In this document: positions 13,213-25,900 of the stretch, piece by piece
Numbering within the stretch: position 1 is the first letter of the stretch
Layout of the letters: every line of letters begins with the position of its first letter
Program-made: the position numbers and the translations under genes
Source of the DNA: Escallonia rubra
Taxonomy: Eukaryota > Streptophyta > Magnoliopsida > Escalloniales > Escalloniaceae
Length of the DNA stretch: 64,000 nt
Direction of reading: 5' to 3'
NCBI GenBank assembly: GCA_033065855.1
Contig: JAVXUO010001708.1
Span: 103,147 to 167,146, forward strand
The notes under the pieces: generated by a model
Told to the model about the DNA's origin: nothing
The model's database searches: none
Seen by the model: only the letters and a program-made list of their open reading frames with translations

Positions 13213-13873
13213 TCATCTTTGAGGATTAGTCACTTTATAGGCTCAGACTAAGATGGTTCGTTTTCATAATGTCATGTTAGAGATTACGTATGTTATATGT
13301 AAACCCAAGAAAACTATATTCGGCTAATCATGATATGACATGTGATAATAATATGAACATACACACAATCTTTACAAGATGCTAATACAAAAAACAAAAC
13401 AAAAAATGAAGCGATAAACGAAAGGACTAGAAGATCAGTAAATGTTGTTGCAATTTCCGATTAAGTGTTGTTCCTTGATACAAGTTTTTGATACTAGATT
13501 CATGAAAATTATAAAGCTGTTGATGATCTAAATTTTGAGCCAAAATGGACTCCCGACACCTTTAAATATGACCGTAAAGTATTTTTGCCCCCATTTGTGA
13601 CCGAATGTTAAAGCTTTGCTTACAAGAAATCATACAAAGCTGTCAATGACGATTATTATGCAAAATGACGATGCCATTTATAACTAAAAATACCTTATGT
13701 ACTGAATCCTCTTGCATTCTATTTTCGTTGCTAAAAGCACTATATGACGTACTATAATGATAGGATATGGAAAGTTGTATTCTCCTATCGAAGTAGTGTT
13801 TTTTCTTTGCCTGCATTTTAAAAATAGCATCAGGAGGCTGTAACCTATTATCCCTAATAAGTATAAATTCTTA
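13213..13873. other. Non-coding AT-rich sequence
   Basis: No gene or repeat structure was recognised in this stretch. Confidence 0.5.
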
Positions 13874-14836
13874 CTCCCTCCATCCTAAAAATATTGATCA
13901 CTTTTCAAATTAAGAAAGATTATGTATGTGTTTTTTCCCAAAATGGGTATTGTCGGGTCGTCGTCTTCCACAATGGAATCTGATAAGTGAGATTTCGAGT
14001 GTTGTTGAGATCTCCCTAGCTCTAAATATCTTTGGAATTCCTCAAGCCAATTTATTTGGGACCCCCCCCCCCCCCTTTCTCTCGGGATAAAATAGAAAAC
14101 TCATAAAATATATTGGGGTAAAATAAAAAGCTCAGAAAATATGACTCATGTCCTAAAAGCTTTTTTGGGATTGATTCTAAACACGGATTATACCTTAAAT
14201 TTTAATCTATTTTAAACAGAATCAATTTACTCTTTGCCAAAAATAGTTGTAAACTAGCTTAAAGTTACAAAAAAGGTATTTTGTGAAAAGGTATTTAAAT
14301 CAGTTTCACTCTGGCAAAATGACCATAAAGGGTACTTAATAAATAAATATCTAATATCCATTTAGTGAAGTAATATCAGCATAATTTTCATTTGTAAATA
14401 ACTATAATATACAAATAAATTTTTGAAAAAGCTATTTTTACCCACCTACAAAAGTTATTTACTTTCATTTTAACTAAAAGCACCAACAATATCATATTAC
14501 TGTGCTTATAGTATAATAATTTTTCCAAATTAGTTAAAGGTATGGGATTTCCTTTTATGAAAAATAAAGGGATTGTATGATAAATTAGAATGTCAAACCT
14601 GATTATGAGAAAAGTGATTATTATATAATTCTCAATTTTCAGGATTATGAATTAAATCAGTTTTTATCTTCTTAAGACTAATTAAAATAAATCTCTCTCT
14701 CTCTCTTTCTCGATGGCCAAATACTCACATGCTTGATTTATTCTACATTAAATCATATTTGACAATCTCAAAATTAATCTCAAACACTCACTAAATAAGC
14801 GTGCAAGTCAAACATGATTAAATGAGACGGAAGGAG
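13874..14836. mobile_element. Stowaway/Mariner-like element of 963 bp
   Basis: The left end CTCCCTCCATCC and the right end GACGGAAGGAG form the inverted ends of plant Stowaway-type elements, and both sides are bounded by TA (13872-13873, 14837-14838). The subterminal TTGATCACTTTTCAAATTAAG resembles the same position in the 16609-16981 element. The length exceeds a usual Stowaway MITE. The interior is AT-rich and carries no open frame; a C-run lies at 14063-14075. Confidence 0.6.
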
Positions 14837-15432
14837 TATATTAGAAAAATAAAATTAATTCTCGTGCATTGCACGGGTCTTTGAGCTAGTTATCAGAATT
14901 CCAGAGGCACCAACCAGCACGAGTTCGTGTATGCATATATAGTAGATAACTTGTAGGCATCTGGTTTCCCAAGATATATAGTCATGTGAAAGCCAACTCA
15001 TTATATTCATTGGGGGTAATTTATTAAGATTGAGAAAGATGGACGAGTAGTAAAGATAGCAGAAGGATTTTGAGTCACATTTGGGTAGATTGTCAACTCA
15101 AAATTGAAGTATGAGTGGAAGGACACCACCAGGGACAGATCCAAAAAGTCTAACCGAGGGGAGTCAAAAAGTCATTAAAAAAAATTATAGCCAACATAAA
15201 AGAATTCTAGAAAGTTTCAGTTCACATAAAACATGACAAATAAAAAATATATTATAATTAGTGTCACTATTGAATACATTAAGTGCAAAATAGATTGCAC
15301 AATTTGACTATTAATAATATAATTTTACTATTCATAATTATTTTTATTTAACTTGGTAAGGTTAATCAACACGTTAATAATCTTGCATGAAAGAAGTTTA
15401 GCTTTTAATGTATAGATGCATTATTACTCTTA
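14837..15432. other. Non-coding AT-rich sequence
   Basis: Nothing recognisable. It lies between a Stowaway-like element and a MULE-like element, and ends with the left copy of the 9-bp target duplication TTACTCTTA (15424-15432). Confidence 0.5.
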
Positions 15433-16565
15433 GGGCTAATTACACATATGTTCCTGAGGTTAGGGGGTAATTACAGTCAAAGACACAAAGTTTCAAAATG
15501 TAACATTCTGTGACCAAACGTGTTTCAAATGTATCAGCCGTGTCCATCCGTCAGGGTTCCGTCCAAAAAGTGTATTTTTTTGCTGATGTCATCCATGCGT
15601 ATTTTCTAAATGTCAATACTACCCCTTGTGCTGTATATAATGAATATTTTTAAAATTTTAAATTAAGATTTCAAAATTTGTCAATTTGCTCTTATATGTC
15701 TATTTCATCAAAATTTCATCAGATTTCATCAAAATTTCTAGTGTCCCTTATGGCGAATCTGCCGCCTACAGTCTATTTCATCGAAATTTCTCAATCTGCA
15801 TAAAAAACTAGGGTCTCAATCTGCAAATTAGGGTTTCAAAACCCTAATTTGAAATATGTTTTCATGGCCGGCAGCTCCATCGCCCCATCCATCCCTGCCC
15901 CACCCTCCCCCACCCCGTATCCGCCCCCCACCATTGTGAACCACCATCCCAACTTCCGTGAGCCAACTACTCGGCACCACCGCCGTTACCCACCACCCCG
16001 CACCACTGCCATAACCCACTTCTTTCTTCCCAAACCAAAACCCACCATCAATTCAACAACCCAAGAAAGGCATCCTACCGTGATTCCGAGTTACGGCATG
16101 AGAGAGAGAGAGAGATGGGTGATTCGCGGTGTCTTGCAGCAGAGAGGGGTCTTGCGGCATGGTGGGGAAGGAGGGACAACGGCGACGTGGGGGGGAAGAG
16201 CGGGGGCGGGGCCAGCGTGGGGGGAGCATGGGTGTGCGACAGCTGGGTGGGGAGAGAGGAGGGGGCGGGTGCAGGGTGAGGTAGGGTGGGAGTGCGGGGA
16301 AGCCGTGGGATTGAATCTGAGAGATTGAGTTTGAAGATTGAATTTGAGAGATTAAATTGGAGAGAGAAAGGAGAGAGAACAAAAAAAAAGAAAAATGGCA
16401 TTTGAATAAATAAATTTGTAACTTGAGAGTAATACAGTCTTTTTATCAAAACCGTTAGAGTTTTTCAAATTCCGTTTGGTTAACGGACATAAGTGTAATT
16501 ATTGCAAACTATTGTCCTCGCGTGTAATTACTCCCAAACCTCAGGGACATAGGTGTAATTATCCC
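15433..16565. mobile_element. MULE-like non-autonomous element with GC-rich cargo
   Basis: The inverted ends match over about 45 bases: GGGCTAATTACAC and TGAGGTTAGGGGGTAATTAC on the left, and their reverse complements at the right end (ending GTGTAATTATCCC). A perfect 9-bp duplication TTACTCTTA flanks it (15424-15432 and 16566-16574), the size expected for Mutator-like elements. The middle (about 15850-16330) is much richer in G and C than the surroundings and has an ORF of 159 codons on the plus strand that is Pro-rich then Gly/Arg-rich. No transposase. The layout is that of a Pack-MULE carrying captured sequence, but the source is not identifiable by eye. Confidence 0.75.
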
Positions 16566-16608
16566 TTACTCTTATTATGATCAATTGAATGAGTACACTA
16601 GTAACGTA

Positions 16609-16981
16609 CTCCCTCCGTCCCTTAAAAAGTGATCATATTTCCTTTTTGGGCCGTCCCACAAAAAGTGATCACTTCCAAATTAGGAAAGATTCTAAAAGTA
16701 TTTTTACATATTTACCCTTTTTATCATTTTTTTATTCTATTTCTCTCACCACATTTAATTTTCTACCAACTCATTTTCTCTCTCATGGCCCACCACTTTA
16801 CACTTTTTTATTATATTTCTCTCACCACATTTAACACTTTACCAACTAATTTTCTCTCTCATGGTCCGCTCTCTTCCCCCCTCTCTCTAAAGGATAAAAT
16901 GGGAAAGACATACAATATATAACCTAAATTCTTAATCTACGTGCAAAATAAAATGGATCACTTAAAAAGGGACGGAGGGAG
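16609..16981. mobile_element. Stowaway-type MITE of 373 bp
   Basis: The ends CTCCCTCCGTCCC and GGGACGGAGGGAG are perfect inverted repeats bounded by TA on both sides (16607-16608 and 16982-16983). Inside are two similar blocks containing TTTCTCTCACCACATTTAA and TTTCTCTCTCATGG, so the interior is partly duplicated. No coding function; open frames here are by-products of the repeat. Confidence 0.85.
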
Positions 16982-16983
16982 TA

Positions 16984-19979
16984 TAAGTTAATATACTTTA
17001 AGAATTTAAACTAAAAATAATAATAAAAGAAAAAACTAATCTTGATCTACTAGTATTTAATATTTTTTTTTTTTGTAATCTGAAGTTTTAGAATTAGGAA
17101 TTGAAAGAATGAAGATGGAGCAAAGGAATGAGAAAGATAAATATATGACCGCCGGTGGCACAAATAGTAAAAAACACAACAAAATGAAACCCTAACCAGT
17201 TAATGTTACAATATAATGGTATTTTTGTAATGATTTAAACATGTGTTATCCATTATCTAAAAAATTAAAAAAAAAAAATCCCCAACAGTTAAACTCTCAG
17301 AGAAGTCCCGGCCAAAGCATATCTCGACCAAGTAGGTAGTTAAACTTGTGCAGTGCTAAACATAAAAACATCAACAATGAATGAGCTTTCAAATGTGTTC
17401 AAGGATTCACTCTCATCACACTTTTTGCTGATCGATGTTCTTCGCTTTTCATGGCTCCATAAATGTCCTTGGCTTATCCATCTTAATTATTTCAAAATGC
17501 TCTTCATCTCAAATCTCTCGTGTTTCCTCTTCTCATCATTCGCTAAACTGTTGATAACAGATTAATTTCTGTATGTCTTCACTGAGTAGCTCTTCAGGTG
17601 AAGGAAGAACTGAAAATGCAGATCCCATCTTCATGTGGCCTTTGAGTCCATCCACACGTTGCTTTAGCTTAAGCCTTGAGTGGGAGCTAGCATTCATCGA
17701 TATATCGATCAAGTTGTTGGACAACTTGGCTTCTCTCGCGCTCCATCTTTCTTTCCGGCGCCATACTAATTACTAAGTAGATATATATAGCAATTACTGT
17801 ATACATTTACTACATAGATACTACTCCGTATTTGTTAGGTTGTATTCACGTAGATTTAACTAAATCCCCCCCTATCAGAATCGTGTTCTACGCCTACCTA
17901 GTTAGGTGGCTTGAAATCATATAGTTCTCCTACCGTACGTGCACTTGCTCAATGAAGCTCAAATGCAAACTTAATTGATAATGTCTTATTTTCCTTTACA
18001 CTGATAATAAACACGTAGCGAGCACGAGCCGCCACAACGTTGTGGCGTACGAGCACACGCCCAGGGTGGTGCGTACGTACGAGCGTCGACATTGCTTGAC
18101 ATATATATAGAGCGTGAGCTGCAGTACTGCGTACTCGTTGAATACTTGGACATACTACACATGATTTTTAACCAAGATCGCAACGATTTTAGCTGACACT
18201 GGTGATGATGAGAGTGCTGCCCTGCGCTTTGGGCAATGAAAATGCAGCTGCTACCTCCAACCTTAATCAGCTTTCTAACTTTTTGTTTCACCAGAAGAAG
18301 GGACCTAATAAATGATCATAACAAGTAAAGTTTTTATGCTTCAAGAATATAATATATCTCGACGGTCCTCCTCCTCATGTATAGTCTACAGAAGATGGAG
18401 GGCGGGAGGAGAGGGACAGAGAGAGTATTCTACGAAGAATGAATAGAGTGAGAGTGGAAGAAAAAAAAAAGATACACTAATCTAGAAAAAAAGATACATT
18501 ATCCAAATTAGGTATACATATCAGTTCTCTTACATATATGTAGGGATTGATTTCAAAAACAGAAGATTCAAAAGCCTTACTAGGTACACTGTAAATTCAT
18601 CTCACTCGATCTCTATAGATATATGTGTATATATATGATGCACATACGCTCGTATAACATGTCGTCGGTTTGAGGCAACGAAGGTGGTGAATATCATACC
18701 ATACCACCATTTATTCAGCTAATCGGCCAACCATTGACAACTTGGTCCAGGATCCTCAGAGTCAATCACGCACGAGAATATAATCATGCTGCTGGCGCAA
18801 TGCTTGTTCCATCGTCATCGTCATCATCGTCATCTCCATCACCTTCCTTAGAAACAACACGAATATTGGCTCCCAAAACCTCATCTTCTACGACGACCAA
18901 ACCAAGTTGGTTGTTGAACTTAACGATGGCCATTAATATATCCAATCTAGTAAGGGTGAAAGCTTAATGTATAGGGGCAAACGAAAAACTTAATACGCTT
19001 GTGGTTTTAGGGTTTCCACGGATGGAGCGAAGAAATAGTCTCTCTCCTATTTATACCACGCGAAAACATTAAACGGCATTGTACAGATTAATTGTGGCCT
19101 TAAAACAAGTTGAGAGTGAGGATGTCTTTCTCATCTCTTTCCATTTTGTGCTTCACCTTTTGGTATTTAGTCCAGGACGAGAGTGATACGCAAGTGAAAA
19201 AGAGGAAAAGGGGTGACATGGTCGAGCTAGTTTCCATACGTTTGTGTTAACTGGCACGAGAGGGACCCGAGCACTGGCTGAGCTCATGGAAGGTGGCTGC
19301 TCTACACATTCCTCACGTGGAAGCAACAGTCCATGCACGCACCCTCCTGTGAAAGCAAGTTGCCATGTTGGATATCATACAGGTCATGTGGTTTCAACTT
19401 TTAGTCAAACCATAGATACCCAGAAAACACCAAGGACGACCGAGTATTCGATTAATCACATGTGCTATTGTAACCGATGTAACGAATACTTTCTCCTCGC
19501 GTAGTTCCATTGAACCAAATTACACACATACACAACACATCGATTAACTCTACAAACATTTCTCATCTGAAAAGTGGCTCGGGTTAGCACATAAGAAGAA
19601 CTGATTTTTCGTAAAACTGAGCACTAATGATGTTTAAAAGTTCATTAGTTGAAGTCGTTTTGTGCGAAAACATTCATTTCAAATCTTGGAGGGACTCGAG
19701 GTTACAAGAACAAAACGATAACATTTCAAGAAAGATCCTTACCGGATCAATATCCTTTTATTTCACAGCCAGTTGATACATTTTACGATCTACATAACCA
19801 ATTTAATATGATGCTGTGCATGCACTAGTGTGTGTGTGGAGAGGGGTGTTAGCAATTGTCGTGATTCAAACTAGACAGGCAAAAAATAGCATTAATCACA
19901 CACTGTAGAAGTTATTGGTTGATAGTTAGATGCTCACGTTTACAAAGAAAGTAAGGTGAGATCGAATGATTGTAAGAGC
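16984..19979. other. Intergenic region downstream of the kinesin
   Basis: No gene was recognised. There are several short open frames on both strands without family resemblance, including a minus-strand 49-codon frame at 18784-18933 with an Asp run. The part just left of 19980 is the expected 3' untranslated region and terminator zone of the kinesin. Confidence 0.45.
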
Positions 19980-22900
19980 CTAACTGTGATTTGAGCTATT
20001 ATCTCCCAGTAAAGACTTCAGTTCCAGAAATGAAGATCTTACATTTTGGAGGTCCTCCTCTATCTTGTCAGAGATCAAGCAGGACTGACACATTGTTACC
20101 TCCAGCAGCCGAGTCTTTCTCTCGTTAGCAGCAGACTTTGCAGCCTGCAACTCTTCCATTCTTCTCATTTCTGTTTTCAACTCTTCTTGCAAAACCTTCA
20201 TCTCTGCTTCTCTCAACTCTGCCTCAAACATGGATTGGTGATATTCAACAAACAAGTTTTCAAATTCACTCCTTCCATTCTCTTTCATCTCCAATACCAC
20301 ACCCCTTTCTTGAATGATTCTTTGCAGCTTTTGGTCCATCTCCTCCACAACCCTTAGACCCTTTTGGATTTCCATTTGAACAACTTGCATTTCGCTATCC
20401 ACCTTCTCGGAGTTCCTCTTAAGACCTTCAACTTCTCTTGTGATGATCCCGTGCTTCTCTCGAGCCTGTTTCATTTCAACTTGTAGCTTCGTTTTCTCTT
20501 CCTCAGACTTCAGTAACTCGGTAGCTTTACCACTGAAATGCCAGTTTCTTTGCACATTGAGGACTTCTGTTTTCTCAACATTGTCAATTGCAAGGAGGAC
20601 CTTTTCGCTCTCTTGTCTTCTGTTCTCTTCCTCTATTTTTGGCTTAAGTTCCGCAATGTAGTTCTTTAGATTAATTTCAGATTCTTGACTCTTCCTCTGA
20701 GCATCCTCAATCTCCTTTTTACGGGCTTGCAGGCGACCCAACTCCTCTTTCTTTTGCTTTAAATATGTAGATGAAGCATTAGCCCTAGCCCTTGCTTGAG
20801 CTTCGCGCTGTTCAAAGTACACAACTGAGGAAGAAAAACTTGATAGGGAGTATTTTAGTGCCGTTAACTTATTATCAATTAAAACTCTTTTATCCTGCAT
20901 CTCTAAAGAAAGGATCTTAAATGATGCATACTCCTCCCTCGTTGCCTCGATACGATCTTCTAATGCTTCAATTTCATTTGAAAGCCTATCGACCTCGATG
21001 ATTGCTCTCTCAAGTGACCCAAACACACTGAAATTATGGGCAGAATTCGACAGCATTTCTTGTGCATAATCTAGCTGCATTCTTACCAAATTTAGATCAG
21101 TGGACACCTTTACCACAGTGGCATCTGGTGACTGCTCCTCCATCGTCACATCACTGCCACTAATCTGATTCCTATAATCTGCCTGAGGATCCTTGGGACA
21201 TAGGCTGGACCCATCCCCTCCGATTAAGCCAGAAAAACATACTTCACCCGATACTGGATGTCTTTCAAAATCTGAAACCCTTGCTCTATTCGACACATTT
21301 GGTTCCCCAAAATTACTCTCGTCATCACTTTTTATTTCTGCAAAGCTAGGAGGTTCATCTAAATCAACATAGTCACATGTTCGTGGACTTTCTGAACATT
21401 GGCTGTAATCATCCTGCACATTCACATCAAACAAACCAATTTTGTCTGATATAACCTTCCCTATGTTACATCTGATAGGATTTTCTAACTGAGGGGTTTC
21501 CCCTTCATAATGCTGATATGAACCAAATGATCCAACTTTGTCACTCTCAATCTTTTCCTTGTAAGAAATATTAGATTTGTCAGACATGAGACAATCCCCT
21601 CCATCTACTTCAAAAAGCTTTTCAGGGCAGTTATATTCTTGTTTAGGTTCAACACTCTTCTGTCCACTAGAAGAAAGCCTTCTTTTGAATTCGTCCTTCT
21701 CTTGCATGGCTTTCTCATACAGACCCATTAGTTTCTCATTTTCTTCATGCATTTCCGCAAGTTGATGCTCTAAGTTCTCAATTGCCCTTTTCATCTCCTG
21801 CCCTTTTCCTTCAGAAAATTCAGTAACGTGATTGTTGTGGCACTCGGCATTTTTCTCTTGAAGATTCTGAGCGCCATCACTGTTTTTGTTATGATTTTCC
21901 GCAACTGCCCCTTCATACAGTTCAATCAGTTTGTTGTTATCCTCAATTAAGACCTTAAGCTTTATCCTGAGTTCGTCATTTTCTTTGGACAAAAGGATTG
22001 CTGTTTCATGAGCTTCTGCTTCCCTTTGGCTTGCAGCTGAAATGGCATCAACCATGGTTTTAAGCTCTATCTGATCAGTCAAAGCAATGGGGGCCAAATG
22101 ATTAGTTGTTAAAGATGGGAGTTGAATTTGCAATTTCTGCGTCTCTTCCTTCATGGCTGCTTTCACAGATCTCTCTGCTTCCAGCTCTTTTTCCAGATCA
22201 TCAACATTCCTGCATCATTTTATATCAGTATGTAACTGGTAAGAAAGAAGAAGACATCATACATTTCAGAAGAACGTGCATAACTGATTGGAGATCGTAC
22301 AAATATCCCACTTTTTGAAGGCTAAGATAGATATATTTGTAAGTTGGCTAGAAAGCATTAGAGAAATGGGAAGTAAATCAAAAAAATATTACCATTACCT
22401 TAGCAACTGATCTTTCTCTTCAATGCAGAACATGAGTTTTTTCCGAAGCGCGTCCAATTCTGATTGGTTTTGAATAGCCTGTAATAAAGAGAATTGGTTT
22501 CGAGAATGGAATTAATGTATGTGATCTTAACAAACTAACCATAACTTATTTTTCAATTTTTTCCTCTGGTAGCTGACATATTTTGATGTGAGACGTACCT
22601 GCATACGCAGGAATTCATTCTCCTCATTGATGATAGTGCGCCAAGGGGATGCAGATTCCTACCACAAAATATCCACATATAAGCACCCACTTACAGCAGT
22701 CAAGGTTGACAGGACATCCATATTACCAGCTATCACAGGCTATGTTACATGGACTCTTCAAAATGCATGAAGTACCCGTGTCGGACACTAGACACTCAGA
22801 CATGGGTATGGGATATGTGTCCAACACATCTCATAAGATATGCCACTAAGAACACTATCTTCTAGTGGTTCTTTTAGTTATTATTGCTTTGAGATGATAT

Positions 22901-25900
22901 TAGTTTCGAAGTAAGACAATATGCGCCACATAAAACACCATGTTAACTAAGGAATAATTAAAGTAACAAGAGAAAGGAATATTTTGCCGTGCCCCCGTGT
23001 CTTGGGTTTTGAAAATTAGACGAATCCAACACTTGGACACGTATCCGACTCAGACACTTGTACCGAGTCCATGTAACATAGATCACAGGGAATAAGAGAG
23101 CAAAAGAGTAACTGTTGATGTTAATCATGCAGTGCATACTTGTATGAGTTTCAGGAACCAATGAGCCGTCATGCTGATACAAACTTCTCAAATAACGAAT
23201 AATGGAGGGCAATCACAATAATCCTGAAGTTGTATAAATAAGGTCTAACTGATTGCATAGTTTGGTCAAAAGATGATATCCCTCTATGGTATGACATACG
23301 CCATAATGCTTGAAGTAATTATGCAACAGCTAACACAGGTTCGGTTTTTACCGTAATCAACATGCAATAAAGATATTTGCCATTCAGGAGAAATCATAGG
23401 TATGGAGAAACTACCTGACTAGAAACTAATAGATCACCATCAGTCTGATCCATTGCCAGCACAGAACTTCCTTTCTGTACCATAGGAAACATTGCCAAAT
23501 TATAAGTTTCAATAAAAATGCTCTGGGAAAGTACAATACTTCAGCTTTGAAATTCATAGTGATCTACAGAAACCTGAAAAGGTGAAGGATCTGATTCATG
23601 CATGAGTTTCCAATCAAGTGTCTCTAGCAACTGAATATTCAAAGAGAGAATTTTATTAGGTAAAATAGAAGTGAACAATTGCAAAAAGGTAGGGGGGAGG
23701 GGGAAGAATGAGGAAATAGAGCTGTACTTTAGTTTGCAATATCATGATCTGCTCATTCATCCTTTCCCTTTCTCCTTCTTCAAAAAATGATTTCAATCTG
23801 AATTTGAGATATGAAGAAGCAATAAGAGCATAAGATTTCAAGAGTTCAAGTCATTTAGGGACAATTCATGCTAGTTAATTGTTTCCTGCAAAACAACAAT
23901 AAATAGATAGAAGTATATCTTCAAATGACGTGCCTTCGGATCTCTTCTTTCAGCCGCAGATTTTCCATGGCAAATCTTGTGACCTCCTGATTTCTATCAA
24001 CATGGGTGCGTAAAACCTCTATTTCCTTCAGAAGTTCCTCCTTTTCTTTCAACAAGTGTGTCTCTGCCGAGATCTTTCCAGAAGCAACTGCTTCCAGCCT
24101 CTTGATTCCAGCTTCACGGAATCGTAACCTCATTTTCAAGCCTTGGATCTCATCTTCTCTTTGTTTGGCCTAAGTCAGCACATCAATTATATGCTAGTCT
24201 TCATAAACAATATCCCAAATCTTCTCATCTCAAAATTTTGCAAGAAGAAAATGAAGTTCCAATTGTCCAATGACTATATGGGCAAAAAATGGACATGAAT
24301 GGCCATATGATTGTTTACAGGTAACTTGTGTCATAAGAAAAAGGACTGGACTCAAACTTAACAAGCACATGCCACCATTCTAAACAAACTGAACCAACTT
24401 CATTCTAAATGAGCTCAACAAGCACATACCAACTTCATCGCTGCTTGATTTTCAGCCATCAATGACTGCAAAGCTGTGTCTTTCTCTCTTTCCCTCCGGA
24501 AAGCCCCAACAAGGGCAACTTCAAATTCTTTTTTCTGAAAATACAAAACAAAACTATTAAACCATGTAACAAAATGTTTTTCATTATTGGAAAGAAAGGC
24601 ACGAACCTGTGATATTCTTTTATCGGAAGAAAACGGACTGAAGGATCCATGAAGCCCTTCCCACTTGAAGGATCCTGGGGATCCTGGAAAGGATACATTG
24701 CAAGCATCACTTTCATGGTTTTCAGCTCCTCCATTAACTACAAGTTGCAGGCGAGACACTTCTTTCTGAAAAAAAGAAATACTTCCAATAAAACTGTTTC
24801 CATATCTCAAAAACAGAAATATTTTGTTACAAGACCTTGAGTTGTTGAATCTGCATTCTCATGGCAAGAACGTCTCCAGAAGCATCTTCATTCACAGTAG
24901 CCTGAGGAAGAAGATTCACAAGAGCCTTTAGTTAGCAATGCTCATGTAACTGCATATAAGATCTGAAAGACTAAAGGACTAGCCTAACCCAAACAGTGAT
25001 TGCCCCAAGACAAACCTACTGATTGTTCCAGGACAAAAAGGGAAAATATGAATATGGCACTGAAACACTGCAACTCACGTATTAACCCTCAAAAGTCACG
25101 GCGCATGTATAGGAAGAGATGATATTTTTTTACTTAGACAACCAAATATCTTGCCAACATAAATATGGCCACAACATAAATATGACCAAATAGAGATAAC
25201 ATACGTGGTTCTTGATGAATTTTGCGCGTTGAGCAAACTTCAACGTACTTAGAGTCTCCAGTGAGCAGCTGCAAGGCCGAATCGTTGTGAACACATGTTT
25301 GGCTCCCAGAAATGAACAGAGGAAGCAAACTTAACATAGCAAACCTTTAGGTACTTTGAAGAGAATAAGTTTAAATAAGAAACAACGACGAAAAACAGGA
25401 TAAAAACAAGTCATGCTGTATGCACAAATTTTCCTCCTACTGATACAAGTTAAAATTAAGGCTAACAAGAAGATCTAAGTCAAAAAGGTTTGCAAATATA
25501 ATCCTAATGACTAAGAGCAAGAAACAACATAAAGAAAAAAATCACTGACCAGCTAGAGGGAGTAATATTTGCAATTATAATAGTTTTTGAATTTCCTCCT
25601 AGGGAATCCTGCAAAGGGAAAGAAGGAAAGATCAATAGAGCATATTCATTAAAAGGCATGCATCTAAGTAGTACAAGAAAATCAAAATCTTCGAGTAGCA
25701 GTTAGTAAGAAAGCATAATTTAAAATTTATTAATTTTCACATATGTATACAACTACGGAAGATGCATGGGAAGCTGCAATACATAAAGATTGTGATGTCA
25801 CAAGATTCCAACCATCCAAGAACATCCACTTTTGTAAGAGATAAGTGCCTATGGAAAAAAGAAAGGGCAAACTCTAAGCAACTAACACTGAGCATGAATC

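Noticed and set aside
16053-16449. Two minus-strand open frames of 109 and 124 codons
   Set aside because: They are Pro/Ser-rich low-complexity frames in the GC-rich core of a MULE-like element, mutually overlapping and without domain resemblance.
18784-18933. Minus-strand 49-codon frame (MAIVKFNNQLGLVVVEDEVL and an Asp run)
   Set aside because: Short, with a simple GAT/GAC repeat and no known family; no promoter or splice context supports it.
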